From NCBI GenBank assembly GCA_030737875.1, contig CM060926.1, forward strand, positions 160,281,579 to 160,345,578: a DNA stretch of 64,000 bases, read 5' to 3'. This DNA is from Allium sativum. Taxonomy: Eukaryota; Streptophyta; Magnoliopsida; Asparagales; Amaryllidaceae. Shown here one piece after another: positions 21,701 through 33,883 of the stretch; the stretch's first letter is position 1, and every line of letters starts with the position of its first letter. The translations under genes and the position numbers were made by a program. The notes below the pieces were generated by a model. It made no database searches. It saw nothing but the letters and a program-made list of their open reading frames with translations, and was not told the DNA's origin.

Positions 21701-23801
21701 ATCAATATAGAAAATTTAACTAACTGACTAGCAGTTCAATCAAACAATCAACACACAGTCAATCATCCAATATCTAACAGTTCTAAAAATACAACATGAA
21801 AATATAAACTGTTCAGAGTTAGTGAGATTTACTCACATTTGTAGTTCATCGTTAAAGAACGATAAACTGTTGTTTGATTTGAATCAAACAGTTTATTTCG
21901 CCCTAAATCGTAACTAGCTCGGATTCACTCCTAGTCTGCTCCAGAGTGTAGCTCTCGTCCATACGATCCCAACGCAACTTACGGTTCGTGATTCTGATTT
22001 CATATGTGTGAGATATTCAATTAACAAGTAAATACATATAATTGAATTAAAAAAACACTTTTAAAAAGATTGTTTTGGGCCTCACCACACTTTTAATCGG
22101 CCCATTTTCATCACAGCCCAAATCCACCTCACGTTCTCTTCTTCCCTGAATCCCATGTCACGCTGGAACCGCAACACAGTGCCATTACCCAACATTCCCG
22201 TCCATCTTCCGACCTCAATCCCCCACGGTTTTAAAAACCAAACACACCACTACTCTGCTCTCGAGCTCCTCTCCCAAACCATATCAGAAACATCCCCATC
22301 GAACTCAATCACTAAAATGCGACCTCGGCCTTCCCTGTACGAATCAGCACGTCGCTCCACTCCAGAAGGTACCGAATCCCACCAAAATTCAACTACAAGT
22401 GCTAAAACACTCCTTGATCCCAAATCCGAACTCGAATCAAGCCAATACCCCTTCGTTTTGATCGAACCCTTAACCCTAATTCACTGCTCATAAAACGAGC
22501 ATCCAAAAAACGTATCGCACTTTGTAAAATCCCCTCCAGATCGAAGAGAAACATTCATGGATCATGGATATATAAGTATTTCTATTTTTAGATTTTTGTT
22601 TGGATTTGTATTGGATTTTACAAAGAGGATTTCCATGTTTTTATTTTACTGGAGGTTGCGGCTTGAAGAAGCTGGTTTTATAAAGGGGCAAAATCTTGTG
22701 TGGTTGTAAATGAGGGGGACGTGGCCTTTGTTTTGAACTCAAAATGAACTTTAGATATTTTCGTTTATTATTTTATATTTGTATCCGTCTTCTAAAAATC
22801 CATACGATCACATATGATACCTAAAAGTCACGAAACTGGACATGCAGCTACATTTCGACATTACGGTCCCAACAAAACTGGTTTCGTCGAATTCCGACTT
22901 CGTATGCTCACACAACGTATTTTTAACCGTCAAAATACTGACTGTTTCTCGCTCTAAAAATCCGTACGGCCACACAGTGACTTTAAAAATCACGAAATTG
23001 GAAATCTAACAACTATTTGATATTGCGGATCCAACAAAACTGGTTTCGACGAATTCCGACTTCGTTTGCAAAAGTGGCTGTTTTTAACGCTCTAAATAGC
23101 CTATTTAAATATATAAATATATTTAAATATAATTGAATTAAATATTTAAAATTAAATATTATCGTCTATATTCACAGTGGCATATCACACAGCTCTAGAA
23201 TATTCCTGTATGTATTTACACTTGATATTCACTTCTGGGTCAACCCGATATTCGATTTATATTGAAATCCCTTTTTAAAATATAAATAATTCCTTTATAA
23301 ATTATAAAGGAATTCAACAGCGACTTTTCTAAATTTTGATTTGGACATACATCAAAATCTACACGACGAAATCCCGATTTTTCTCTTCCACTAGAAAGAT
23401 ATACTCCACCAGCTCCACACGTTTCTTGTTTCACAGAAATCCGGCTTAAAACGAATCATGTACATTCAGTTGAAGTTCGAATCGCCAAATAGCGAACTGC
23501 CGCGCCATTTCGAGCTCGTTTATAATTATATTATAAACTATACATTCAACTGTCGTCGATTGAATATATTCGTTATTCAAATTCAATTCCAAGCTGAATG
23601 AAATATCACAGATGATCCGGTTCACACCATATCGTTATTTCAGCCAATTCTGATTATTTCAAAATTAAATATATTATTTAATTTATTATTTTAATTAAAT
23701 ATTCATCATTATTAAATTCAACGACCATTAAATTCACTAACCCACCATTTATATAATTAAATAAATTAATCATAATACCTCTGCCAATGCGGGTCATTAC
23801 A
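18777..23801 (-). repeat. Element 2 right LTR (5' LTR in element orientation), 5025 bp
   Basis: Matches the left LTR throughout with scattered single-base changes; I see none in roughly the first 490 bases. It lacks one 34-bp repeat unit. The last A at 23801 is followed by the ACAGG duplication and the rest of the element 1 LTR. Confidence 0.95.
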
Positions 23802-26707
23802 ACAGGCCTGTCGACTTGGCAGTCGACTTGGTTGGACCCAAGTCGACAGCCCTGTCGACTTGGCTGTCGACTTGGTTCAGCCGGGCAGTTTTTCCTGTGA
23901 ACCATTTTGGGGTTTTGGTTAGGTTTTGGGGCCAGATTCGGTTTTAAGGGATGAGATTGGAATTAGGGTTTAATCCTAAGGCTAAAACTAATCCTAATCT
24001 CTATAAATAAGCCCCTAACCTAACCCTAAATCATCATTATTCATACAAGTAACTAAACTATATGGCAAAATCATTCCTCTCATGGCCTCCACTCTCTTCA
24101 TAAAATTCCTAAGTTATTTCTATGAGAGATTTTCAATGCATACAAGTGTTTTCAAGCTTGTATGAGCATCATTAGCTTGCATTCAAGTCAAGTTTCCATA
24201 TTTACATCATAAAGCAAGAGTTTTGATCATTTTGGCTCAAGGGTTTTTCTATTGGAGCTTGCATTTTGGGTTTATTTGATTGCATAAGGGCTTTGTCTCA
24301 ATATATTTTTGTGTCTTCATAAGCATTGTAAGCCCTTTTCTACTTTCATATTTAAACTCTAAAGTTAAATGAATGATGCAAGTTTGGTTGATCATTATGA
24401 TATGCAAGTTTGCCATGATATGCAAGTTTACCATGTCATGTTATGCAAGTTTGATATGTTATGATATGCAAGTTTATCATGTTATGTTATGCAAGTATGC
24501 CATGTTATGATATGCAAATTTACCATGTTATGCTATGCAAGTTTGCCATGTTATGATATGCAAGTTTATCATGTTATGTTATGCAAGTTTGCCATGTTAT
24601 GATATGCAAGTTTATCATGTTATGTTATGCAAGTTTGCCATGTTATGATATGCAAGTTTATCATGTTATGTTATGAAAGTTTGCTATGTTATGATTTGCA
24701 AGTTTGCCATATGATATGCAAGTTATGTTATGCAAGTTTGGGTTGATCATTTTGCTCATGTTATCATGTTATGCAAGCTTATCTTGGGTTTATGAGCTTA
24801 AAGCTTCAAGCTTTATGCTAAAAATTGCATTTTGGCAACATGTAAGTTATCATATCCCTTATGATAACTTGCATGTGAGGCTAAATGCGAACTTATGGCA
24901 ACTTCTACATGTCATTTATCACCATGTATCACTTATATGCTAAGTTTGGTTTTATGCATACTTTTGAGGCCTAATGATGCAATATGCAAGTATATAAACA
25001 TATGTACATTTCATATGCCACCATGTTAAACTTGTGGTTTCAACACCATTTGTCATCTTTATGCCAAGTTCCCTCTTTCTATCCTTTATGCGCTATTGCG
25101 ATTATGTAAGCGATGGGATTGCGTTTAGGGTTGGGTAAACTTAAAAGACATGAAAACATAAGATTGGGAATTTACCTATTAAGTTAGGTCTACCCAAATT
25201 CTTGAAAACTTGTAATATGTTTTGGAAACATGATGGACATGACACTTAGAAAATATAAGTGTGACCAACTCGAGGTTGGGTTGAGTTTGTAGCGTAAAAC
25301 TACCCGGAACCGACCGGCTTAACTAGTTGCTACAAACAATAGGACCCAATGTGAGAAGTTGGTCATGTTGTACCTTGAACCCGAGGTTAGACCAAGTTGT
25401 GGTGTAAAGCTACCCGGACCCGCCCGGCTTAACTAGTAACCACAACAAGGTCTAATGTGAGAGGTTAAGGCACATTAAATTAGTTAATGCCTCTTGATTA
25501 GGGTTAAGTCATGGTCCACTTAATACTAAACCAATTTGGGCTTGGTAGATTAATCAGGGTTAAGTCGTGAACTCATCGTTACACTTAACCAAGTTAATCC
25601 ATGATTAGTAAAAGGGTTAAATCGTACTTAACCCACTAGAAAATCCTAGCAATGGGGGTCCACTCCAGCAGTAATCCCAAGTTTGTATCATTAAGACCCT
25701 AGGGACTAGGCTAGGGTGGGGGCACGATTACTGGACTAGTATAAGTGACCAAAACGACGGTCGAGTGGTACGCCGATGTAGTTCCGGACGGACTATGGTC
25801 GTGCACGTAGTCCGTATTTGGAGAAGTCAAGCATGGGTACCAATAGATCGAGACTGTGCACTTATGTTTATGGTGTCCAGGGGTAGACACCCTAGGGCTT
25901 GATACACCCGACGGGAGACCCGGCACAGTCCGACTACAATTATGTTTGGGCCGTATTGACACCAACACGTGACGAGTTAGGCTTAGGGAGCCGATCGATT
26001 AGACCGTTTGGTTGGACCTCGTATTAGGGTCGTTTCATGTTATTGGGCCAAAGCTTGGGCCAAGGGATCAATACTTGTTTATTCAAGTCATGTTAGCTTG
26101 CTAGTACACCTGTGGTGCAAAAACCTTAAACCTGATTATGCGATGACACCTATATCTACCTTGTTAGTTAATCATCATGCTAGTATGTTGTTATCCTTAT
26201 GTTCATCCCTGCTTCTCATGTCAGTTAACTTTATCAGTTTACATTGATTGTAGTAGGGCTTACTCAGTCTTTTTGACTGACCTGTTTTTCTTTCGCCTAT
26301 TTTCTTCCGTTTCCCCCCCCCCCCAGGTTCTCAGGGTGGGAATATTGGAGCTTAGTTTGGATTTCTGATCGCTTGCTTGTGGGATTTTAGCTCATGTACG
26401 GTCTTCACATGAAGCTAGCTATGGCTATCACTTATTTTGGGGATAGTACTTATGTATTTCAGTTTTTCAGTGATGTTGTTTTTATCTAGACTTGTGTATT
26501 TGGAAAGTTGACATTATGTTGTACCAGACTTGTTTTGAAATAGTTTGAAATCTTCCGCTGTTTTACTTATCTTATTTACTCTGTTTACATATATACATAT
26601 GTTCTTGTTCTGCCTTGATATATCATTATGCATGTTTACCTGATTCAAACACCCCTCCAAAGTCAGAGTGCTTGCAAGAGCCACCCTGGCGGAGGTGGGG
26701 CGTTACA
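23802..26707 (+). repeat. Element 1 right LTR, second part
   Basis: Continues the LTR after element 2, the first five bases being the duplicated ACAGG. It repeats the left-LTR landmarks: TATA box (24002-24010), minisatellite (about 24394-24745), two stem-loops (25276-25349 and 25387-25455), pyrimidine tract with CAG (ending 26326), and the terminal GTTACA. Differences from the left LTR are sparse, on the order of one or two per hundred bases by eye. Confidence 0.95.
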
Positions 26708-26712
26708 GAGCC

Positions 26713-26760
26713 TCAAAACTATTTGACAGGATGAGAGAAAAATCAGATATAAAATGCTTA
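26713..26760. other. Sliver of CACTA element A between elements 1 and 3
   Basis: These 48 bases are the only original sequence left between two independent insertions. They end in GCTTA, the element 3 target duplication. Joined to 36426 and to 2159 they restore the pre-insertion sequence. Confidence 0.85.
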
Positions 26761-29266
26761 TGTGACGGCCCGCTCGGATCAGTCGGCATTTCCTCCGAAA
26801 GTGCGCTGTACACATACCCGACTAGCGTAGAAAGAAGGAAAGAAGAGAGTGAACTAACAAAGAACTTGTAGAATGTCTCATAGCTCATGGAACAAAATAT
26901 AATAACAACATACTTGGCATAAAACAGGCGAGACAGTGCATAAGCTGAAAACTAAACATCGTAGCAGCGGAAAATCCAAATACAGCTTATGTTCCACATC
27001 ATCATTATTACAACTTTAAAACTGTCTCTAAAGAAAAAGAAAGGAAAGGTACACTACTAATGCCCAAAGTAGTGACCAACAGCGACACAGGGAGAATATA
27101 AATATATCATACGTGGAAGCCTCCTGCTCGTCTCCGGTACAGCTACTCGTGCATCACAAGCTAAGTTGTCTCTAGTCTGCTCGTTTAGGAGCACCTAGAG
27201 TAATAAGAAGAGACATAAAACTCTGGGTCAGACAAAAGTCTGGCATGAGCGATAAGTAGCAAAACAGAACAGTAACAGGTATACTAAACCATACCTGAAC
27301 CTGGACCTGCAACCAAAGAGTTAGATCTACATACTGTACAATACTCTAAGGTGCCACTAACATATGGTGTAAAGAATACGGGGTGGGGGTGTGCATGTCA
27401 TAGTGATGGGAAACAAATCAATCATAGCAACCATCCTCACATCTCTCACTCAGTGCGTAAAGAATACGATATCCACCACTTTGATCACTAGACCGATCGA
27501 GGTAGTGACGGAGTTCGACTTATACAAATATTACTACCACCAAGCTTATCCCGTGGGATCATAACCAGACCTTTTAAAATGACCCCACTTCATTGGTCTA
27601 TAGTCCACTAGTCGTACCTAGGCCACTGTGGCTCTGAATCCATCTACGTACCTCCCATACATAGTGATCCAAAGTCATAGACATCGACAACCCCTTAGCA
27701 CACGTCCCGTAGCAGAGCCCAACTCATGAAGTTAACTCGTTGGTTCCCAACTGGATCCTGAGTTCTACTTCCTATTTGGACTTCTTTTGCATCTCGGGTT
27801 TTGGTCGAGTTGGAGCTGGTCTTCAAAAGAGTCATCGCGTAGGAGTAGCTTAAGTCTGGTTCGGCTATACGTCATCTTCAGATTTCTTGTTCGGTTCGGT
27901 TCAGATTCTCCATCGTGGTTTGGCTCAGCTCCTTCGTTTCGGTTCGTTTCAGGTGTCATCCTCCAACTCGGTTCGATCGGGTGCTTCTGCTTAGATACAG
28001 CTCGGTCCTCTAGCCCTCCAGTTAGTCTGATCCGATCCCATGTCCTCCTGTCATTCCGATCCCGCCCTCTAGCTCCAATCCGATCCGATCCCCATGCCAA
28101 GCTTCAGCCCGATCCCAACTCCAACACGATCCTAATGACCTTCCTTTTCACCATGCTCTATCTTGTGCTATGTTCTAGTTCGGTTCGGTGTTCCTTTGCC
28201 AAGTCAATTATCCGACCTGAGCCCCTTCAACCGATCCGATCCGAAACCCTACACAATTTTCCTACGACTTTTTCCAGCGACTGTTTTACACCATACGATG
28301 ATGTTTTCGACCATTCTAACTCTTCTAATCAATCACAAAGCCTACCTTTCAGTCATAACAACATGTATAAACAACCATAAACACCAAAAACAATAATTCT
28401 ATATGTTAAAATGGATCAAACATAGCCAAAATCCCATATTTTCCCTTAAGCATGTTTAAGCCAAACTAATGATAGGATTAGTAAAACTTAACCAAATCAA
28501 CCAAATTTTCTAATAGAGGCCTAACACAATATTTCGAAATTTATCAATATTTTTCTAGATTTTTAACATGAATAAATTCGCTAATTATCCTTAATTAACC
28601 ATAACTAGTGAGGAACTATGCAAATCACTCACCTTTGCCACAAATAAACTTTAGATCTGAAATGATTCTCTATTTGGGCGCGAATACCAAGGCAATACAA
28701 CAGCTCTACCTCGATTCTTGTGCTAATCCTCTTTGATTTGATGTAGATTCGGCTTAATTAGCGATTAGGAGGTGATTTGGGGTATTTTAGATGTTGGGGG
28801 CCATTACTAGGGTTCCAAGAACGAAAGTGGCGGCTGTGAAAGTGAGAAAAAGGGTGTTCTCTAAACCCTAATAGCCCTTAAATACCCCAAATTCCGAAAT
28901 TCCCCTTTGGGCCTAACTATTAGTCACCCGGTTAAGCCTAATTAAGCTGTTTTTCACCAACTGAAACTTGTTTTAGCCATTTCTCCCAAACGTTGAGTCC
29001 GTTTGGACAATGACCACTCTACGAAAGTTAAACCATCATTCGGATCTAATGGAAGTGGTTTCAGGTCAAAACTCCTTTCCAATCAAAAGTTATGGCCGAA
29101 ACAAGATTAACTAGGGGCAAAACGATCATTTAAAAACGGGAAAAATCAAGAACATGGGAAAATGACCCCAATAGTCGTCTCCCAAAGTTACATGACCATA
29201 CAATTTCGTATGTGAAAGAAATAAATATTCTACGATCCTTCGATGCGTAGAATGCGGGTCGTTACA
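26761..29266 (-). repeat. Element 3 left LTR (3' LTR in element orientation)
   Basis: About 2.5 kb. A segment near 27850-28260 is rich in CGGTTCGGTTC and CCGATCCGATCC words; these produce long but meaningless open frames on both strands. Confidence 0.93.
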
Positions 29267-29300
29267 TTCTCCCCCTTTAAGAAATTTCGTCCCCGAAATT
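29267..29300 (-). promoter_or_regulatory. Element 3 polypurine tract and hairpin box
   Basis: On the - strand: AATTTCGGGGACGAAATT (perfect 7-bp stem, GGGA loop), then TCTTAAAGGGGGAGAA abutting the LTR. Confidence 0.85.
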
Positions 29301-29421
29301 CCTTAACCCAAAACATACAAAGGATCCTGTATGCCTGCCAATCATATACAACAATCAAACATGCAAAACAAATAAAACAAACCTATCCTAGCATGCGGAA
29401 AGACCAAATCAAAACTAAAAT

Positions 29422-29603
29422 CTTACCAGGCAAAGAGTTCTGCATACATCTTCCTAATGCTCTCCTCTGTCCCCCAAGTACAGTCATTCTCATTCTCACC
29501 CCACTGAACTTTGACCAGATTCACTGCTTTCCTTCGAAGTTGCTTCGTATCGTTCCCAACAATACGCATAAGTCTGCGGTTCCCAACCGCCTCGGGTTTC
29601 TAC
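29422..29603 (-). pseudogene. Element 3 chromodomain-like tail, out of frame
   Basis: After the integrase frame stops, another frame on the same strand reads QLRRKAVNLVKVQWG and TWGTEESIRKMYAELF before a TAA. This is the C-terminal chromodomain-like signature of plant chromoviruses (compare LVKVQWGDDE in element 5). In the family this tail targets integration to particular chromatin. A one-base shift, or a TAG, separates it from the rest. Confidence 0.75.
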
Positions 29604-31412
29604 TTAGATATCATCCAACTGATCTGGTGAAATAGTCACATATGGGTCGTTCATGAATTTCCTTAACCGGGAAACATGAAATACCATGTGAACTCCTGCC
29701 ATCTTGTCTGGTAATTCAACTTTATATGCCAAATTCCCAATTTGATCAAGAACTGGGAATGGTCCAATAAATCTTGGTGCTAACTTGCCTCTCTTGCCAA
29801 ATCGTATCACGCTCTTAAACGGAGAAATCTTGACAAACACCAAGTCGCCAATGGAGAACTTTAATTCTCTTCTCCTCTTATCAGCATAACACTTCTGCCT
29901 ATCTTGGGCAGCCTTCACTCGCTGTTGGATAACCTTAGTCTTGTCTGAAGTTTCTCTTATCACATCTGGTCCAAGCACAAACTTCTCAACAGTTTCTAAC
30001 CAACATGACAGTGAGTTGCACGATCTTCCGTACAAAGCTTCAAATGGAGCCACACCAATACTGGATTGATAACTATTATTATATGCAAACTCTACTAGAT
30101 GCAAATGGTCATCCCATGATCCAGCAAAGTCTAACATGCAAGCTCTCAAGAGATCTTCTAATACTCCGTTCACCCTCTCTGTCTGTCCGTCGATTTGAGG
30201 ATGATACATGATACTGAGATGTAATTTTGATCCTAACGCCTCTTGTAAGCTCTTCCAAAATCCACTAGTAAACAATGGATCTCGGTCACTCACAATGCCT
30301 TTGCGTATTCCATGAAATCTTACAACCCACTTCATATACAGTTCAGCTAACTTAGCTGCCGTTCTACTCGACTTTACGGGTATAAACCATGCGCTCTTAG
30401 TCAATCGGTCCAGAATCACCCAAATGCTATCATGGCCCGAGCTAGTCCTTGTTAACCCATCAATGAAATCCATTGAGACTTGTTCCCATTTCCATTCTGG
30501 AATTTCTAATGGTTGCAAAAAACCACTAGGCTTCTTTTGCTCAGCTTTAACAAGCCGATAATTCATGCATTTGGATATAAACTTCCCAACGTCTCTTTTC
30601 ATTCCTTCCCAGTAGTAGGTCTGCTTCATGTCTCGATACATCTTGTTACCACCGGGGTGTATAGTCAGTTTTGAGTGATGAAATTCTCTAAGCACTTCAT
30701 CTCTCAATCCATTGACATTGGGAACAACTAGTCTTCCATCTTTTCTAAGCCATCCATCTCGATCAAGCCCATACTTGTTCATCCCTTCGTCGATTCCCAT
30801 CTCTAACTTTGAGATGATTTCCAATAGATTATGATCGTTCCTCTGACTGGAACCAATCCGCTCAACCAAAGTGGGTCTGATCGTCAAACTTGCTAACATT
30901 TTTGGATCCAATTCGCACTTTGGTCTGAAATCATACCCAACGATGTACTCCAGTTGCTTCCATTCTAGAAACATAGCCCCTAAACTGGCATGTCTTCTAC
31001 TCAATGCATCAGCCACCGCATTGCCTTTTCCTGGTGTATATGCGATGTCAAAATCATAGGAAGCTAAGAATTCTAACCATCTTTCCTGTCGGAGATTTAG
31101 GTCTTTCTGAGAGAAAAGATATTTTAACGATTTATGATCAGTAAACAACTCGAATCTTTCTCCCAAGAGATAGTGTCTCCACATCTTCAATGCAAACACG
31201 ATCGCTGCCAATTCCAAATCATGGGTTGGGTATCTTTTCTCATGCGGGTTCAGCTGCCGACGTGCATAAGCTACAACCCTACCTCCTTGCATCAATACAG
31301 CACCTAATTTGGTACCACAAGCATCCGTGTATACCGTCATCTCTTCATTCCCCTGACTAACACTGGGGCGCGTCTCAACTTTTCCTTTAGACTCTTGAAT
31401 GCATTCTCGCAC
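29604..31412 (-). CDS. Element 3 RNase H and integrase fragment, 602 residues open
   Basis: RNase H catalytic residues are present: D30 in VYTDACG, E67 in DLELAA and D92 in LFTDHK; LSRR follows at about 138. Integrase follows with zinc-binding [11 protein letters not shown] (about 245-255), but CX2C reads CMNY (282-285), so one metal-binding cysteine is lost. The DDE triad is at D315 (MDFIDGL), D376 (VSDRD) and E412 (QTERVN), with the canonical 35 residues between the last two. A GPF/Y-like module and FHVSRLRK follow. The first methionine is arbitrary, because the frame is entered through a frameshift from RT. Confidence 0.9.
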   Translation of the reverse strand: MRECIQESKGKVETRPSVSQGNEEMTVYTDACGTKLGAVLMQGGRVVAYARRQLNPHEKRYPTHDLELAAIVFALKMWRHYLLGERFELFTDHKSLKYLFSQKDLNLRQERWLEFLASYDFDIAYTPGKGNAVADALSRRHASLGAMFLEWKQLEYIVGYDFRPKCELDPKMLASLTIRPTLVERIGSSQRNDHNLLEIISKLEMGIDEGMNKYGLDRDGWLRKDGRLVVPNVNGLRDEVLREFHHSKLTIHPGGNKMYRDMKQTYYWEGMKRDVGKFISKCMNYRLVKAEQKKPSGFLQPLEIPEWKWEQVSMDFIDGLTRTSSGHDSIWVILDRLTKSAWFIPVKSSRTAAKLAELYMKWVVRFHGIRKGIVSDRDPLFTSGFWKSLQEALGSKLHLSIMYHPQIDGQTERVNGVLEDLLRACMLDFAGSWDDHLHLVEFAYNNSYQSSIGVAPFEALYGRSCNSLSCWLETVEKFVLGPDVIRETSDKTKVIQQRVKAAQDRQKCYADKRRRELKFSIGDLVFVKISPFKSVIRFGKRGKLAPRFIGPFPVLDQIGNLAYKVELPDKMAGVHMVFHVSRLRKFMNDPYVTISPDQLDDI

Positions 31413-32403
31413 TTCTCGTCCCAGACGAAAGCTTGATTCTTCTTGGTCAACTTAGTCAATGGTGCCACTACCTTGGAGAAGTCTTGGATAAACTTATGAT
31501 AATATCCAGCTAACCCCAAGAAACTTCTTACGTCTGTTGCATTCTTGGGCGTAAACCAATCTTGTACCGTAGCCACCTTCGCAGGATCCACGGCAATACC
31601 ATTCTCTGAAACAACATGGCCTAAGAATCTTACTTCTTTCTCCAGAAGTGACACTTAGAAAAATTTGCTTTCAATTGGTGTTTTCTTAACACCTCCATCA
31701 CTATCCTCAAGTGCTCCTTGTGTTCTTCCTCTGTCCTCGAATAAACAAGGATATCGTCCATGAACACAAGAACAAACTTATTCAACTGATCTCTGAATAC
31801 CCTATTCATAAGATCCACAAAATATGTTGGCGCATTGGTCAACCCAAATGGCATGACCAACCACTCATAAAATCCAGACGGCGTCCGAAATGCCGTTTTA
31901 GCTATACTCTCAGCTTCCACTCTAAACTGATGAAAACCTGTTGCGAGATCCAACTGGGAGAATACTCTCGGGCTACTCAACTGATCAAATAAATCATCTA
32001 TCCGCGGTAGAGGATACTTATTCTTCCTCGTCACTTGATTTAATTCGCGGTAGTCCACACACAATCGAAGGGAACCATCTGCCTTGGTATCAAACACGAC
32101 TGGTGCTCACTACTCAGAAACACTTCTTCTGATAAATCCCTTCTTCAAAAGATCGCTTACTTGCACCTCAAGCCCTCGCTGCTCCCTTGAAGACATACGA
32201 CGAAGTGACATCACTGTAGGTCTGGCATCTTTCACCAAATCAATACGGAACTCAATCTCTCGGTGTGGTGGAAGCCCGATCACTTCCTCGAAGACGTCCG
32301 GATACTGGCCAACCACGGGCAATCCTGACAACTCATCATGCGGGATGTCGAGGGAATTTAGAAAACTAGCCATTACCCCATCACTAGGTGGACCACCAAA
32401 CAC
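31337..32403 (-). pseudogene. Element 3 reverse transcriptase, broken by stops and a frameshift
   Basis: Reading on the - strand, the linker and RT start (32403-32110, with HREIEFRIDLV and KKGFIRRSV) end at two adjacent stops where relatives read WGAP (TGG to TAG and a second stop). RT continues at 32097-31630 with [31 protein letters not shown] and catalytic FMDD, then shifts frame into 31654-31337 with [20 protein letters not shown] and the thumb/connection. A further shift leads into RNase H. Confidence 0.9.
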
Positions 32404-32572
32404 TACCCACCATCCGCTCTAGCTGTCACCAAAAAGCCCTCACAGTCTACCACCATCCCGTATCTTTGGAGCCAATCGATTCCCAAAATAATGCCAAACT
32501 CAGTAAAGCCCAAAACAAAGCAATCACAAACAAACATGTATCCATGACTCGATAAGACCACATTACAACAAA

Positions 32573-33674
32573 TCAAGCTAAGGCTAGTCGAACACCAATC
32601 GGGTTCGTTACTACTAAAGGTCTATCGACAATCTCGGGCTCCAATCCTAAGTTATCTACCAGGTTACTAGATATGAAAGAACTGGAAGCTCCGGTATCAA
32701 ACAAAACTCTAACAGGAACATCATAAACAAATAGCATTCCTTGAATAACGACATTCTTTCCCTTCTCCGCCGCAGTTGAGGCATTCAACGAAGAAGGAAT
32801 AGCATTAAGGGCGTATGTGTTCACCATCTGATTTTCTTTAGGGGGTTGCAGACACTTGTCCTTGTGATGTCCCACTTGGCCACAGTTGAAGCACTTCTTG
32901 TCTGCTGACTTTGCTCGACAATTACTAGCATAGTGGCCCTTCTTGCCATAGCTGAAGCACTCAACATCTTTCTTCTTCTTCTGGCCATCCTTATTCTGGT
33001 TCTGCTTCTTCTTATTCTGAGAACCACTCTTGCCTCCACCGCTTACTTGCGGTTTTGGCTCCTCTGCAGATGTGACCTCAGTCTTCGACTTAGTGTAAAA
33101 ACTTTCCGATCTTAAAGCTTTCCCCATAATTGATTCAAACGTCTCATCGATGTTGTTAATAAGCCTTTCCCCCAAGTGTCCATCCAAAGTATCTATTAGG
33201 GATAACCCATATTTCGACAAAGTGTCGAATTCAGCAACATACTCCGAGACAGCTCTGCCATTCTGCTTGAGTTCCAGGAATTTCTTAAACAACACTGACT
33301 TATAGCTGCTTTATAGCATTCCACCAATTCATTGCCCGTTCTTGCAGCTGACGGGATGCTAGCCTTCTCTTCATCGCATCCTCGATACTCAAGTCTTCGA
33401 AGATACGCTTGTAGCTATCCAACCAATCCTGAACATCCATAGCTGACTCCGTTCTGTGGAACGGCTTCCCACCAAGACTAGTATAATCCTTGTTCGGCTT
33501 GGCGAAATCGTCCCTAGGCGCCAGCACCGTTGGACCACCACCATTACCAGCATTAGGAGCTGCCCTCTGAACATCTCTAAGCATATCCCTCATGAGGTCA
33601 GTAAACATCGTCCTCATATCAGCAGCATTCCCATTATTGGCTCCTCTACCGGCACCCCTTGCGTATCGGCACAT
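32573..33674 (-). pseudogene. gag: Element 3 gag-protease, split by a frameshift
   Basis: The first frame (33674-33300) gives a Gly/Asn-rich start and the beginning of the capsid domain (QDWLDSYKRIFEDL, ending NWWNAIK). After a shift at about 33298 it continues (33295-32573) through the rest of capsid, a Lys/Gln-rich linker and two zinc knuckles. The first reads CFSYGKKGHY, with Tyr for the second Cys (TGT to TAT); the second, CFNCGQVGHH, is complete. The protease has LFDTGASSSFI. The frame then ends near LALA before the normal protease end. The ATG at 33674 follows a candidate leader intron. Confidence 0.85.
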
Positions 33675-33682
33675 CGTTCAAT

Positions 33683-33827
33683 CTGTAAAGAGAAAACGAT
33701 TAACCATCTCCATGGTGGTGCCAATGCAGTGCGACACCATCCTTAGAAACACTAATAGTATATATATATATATATAGATTTTGAAAACCAAAATAATCAC
33801 AAATACGCGCTCTCATATACGTATTAC
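33683..33827 (-). other. Candidate 145-nt intron in the element 3 leader
   Basis: On the - strand a donor AG/GTAATAC (33829 downwards) is followed by AT-rich sequence including a TA microsatellite, a branch-like GTTAATC and the acceptor TTTCTCTTTACAG ending at 33683, nine bases before the gag ATG. Upstream ATGs in unspliced RNA would be removed. Predicted from sequence only. Confidence 0.45.
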
Positions 33828-33869
33828 CTCTCCCCGGTGTCTTTCCCTAGGTTAACTACGCAACCTGGA

Positions 33870-33881
33870 GCTCTGATACCA
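33870..33881 (-). promoter_or_regulatory. Element 3 primer binding site
   Basis: The - strand reads TGGTATCAGAGC, two bases from the LTR. Confidence 0.95.
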
Positions 33882-33883
33882 AG

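Larger units (their letters stand above)
10033..23801 (-). mobile_element. Element 2: LARD-type non-autonomous LTR retrotransposon, - strand
   Basis: Two direct repeats of about 5.0 kb (10033-15093 and 18777-23801) flank a 3.68-kb internal region with no gag or pol homology. An exact 5-bp duplication brackets it. The primer site complement (18763-18774) adjoins the right LTR and a polypurine tract the left LTR, so the element reads on the - strand. LTRs near 4.5-5 kb around a non-coding internal region of about 3.5 kb match the LARD class (large retrotransposon derivatives). The LTRs are nearly identical, so insertion was recent, and replication proteins must have come from another element. 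Confidence 0.92.
2160..26707 (+). mobile_element. Element 1: Ty3/gypsy LTR retrotransposon, + strand
   Basis: The element has LTRs that start TGTAACAACCCG and end GTTACA, an exact 5-bp target duplication (GAGCC), a primer site two bases after the left LTR, a gag-pol region and a purine-rich tract before the right LTR. The right LTR is split by element 2 (10033-23801). Without it the element is about 10.8 kb. Gag is nearly intact, but pol has lost most of RNase H and part of integrase. It inserted into CACTA element A only about 48 bp from where element 3 inserted. Confidence 0.95.

Noticed and set aside
27787..28380. Long open frame (197 residues) on the + strand with an overlapping - strand frame
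   Set aside because: It lies in the left LTR of element 3, in repeats of CGGTTCGG and CCGATCC; the matching place in the right LTR is broken, and no domain is seen.
26761..29266. A solo LTR of a different family from 33884-36420
   Set aside because: They differ at many sites, but the matching ends, shared target duplication GCTTA and pol between them show they are the two LTRs of one element.
31711..31992. Frames on the + strand opposite element 3 pol, and likewise opposite gag and integrase in elements 1, 4 and 5
   Set aside because: Shadows of the real - or + strand pol genes, with no coding signature of their own.
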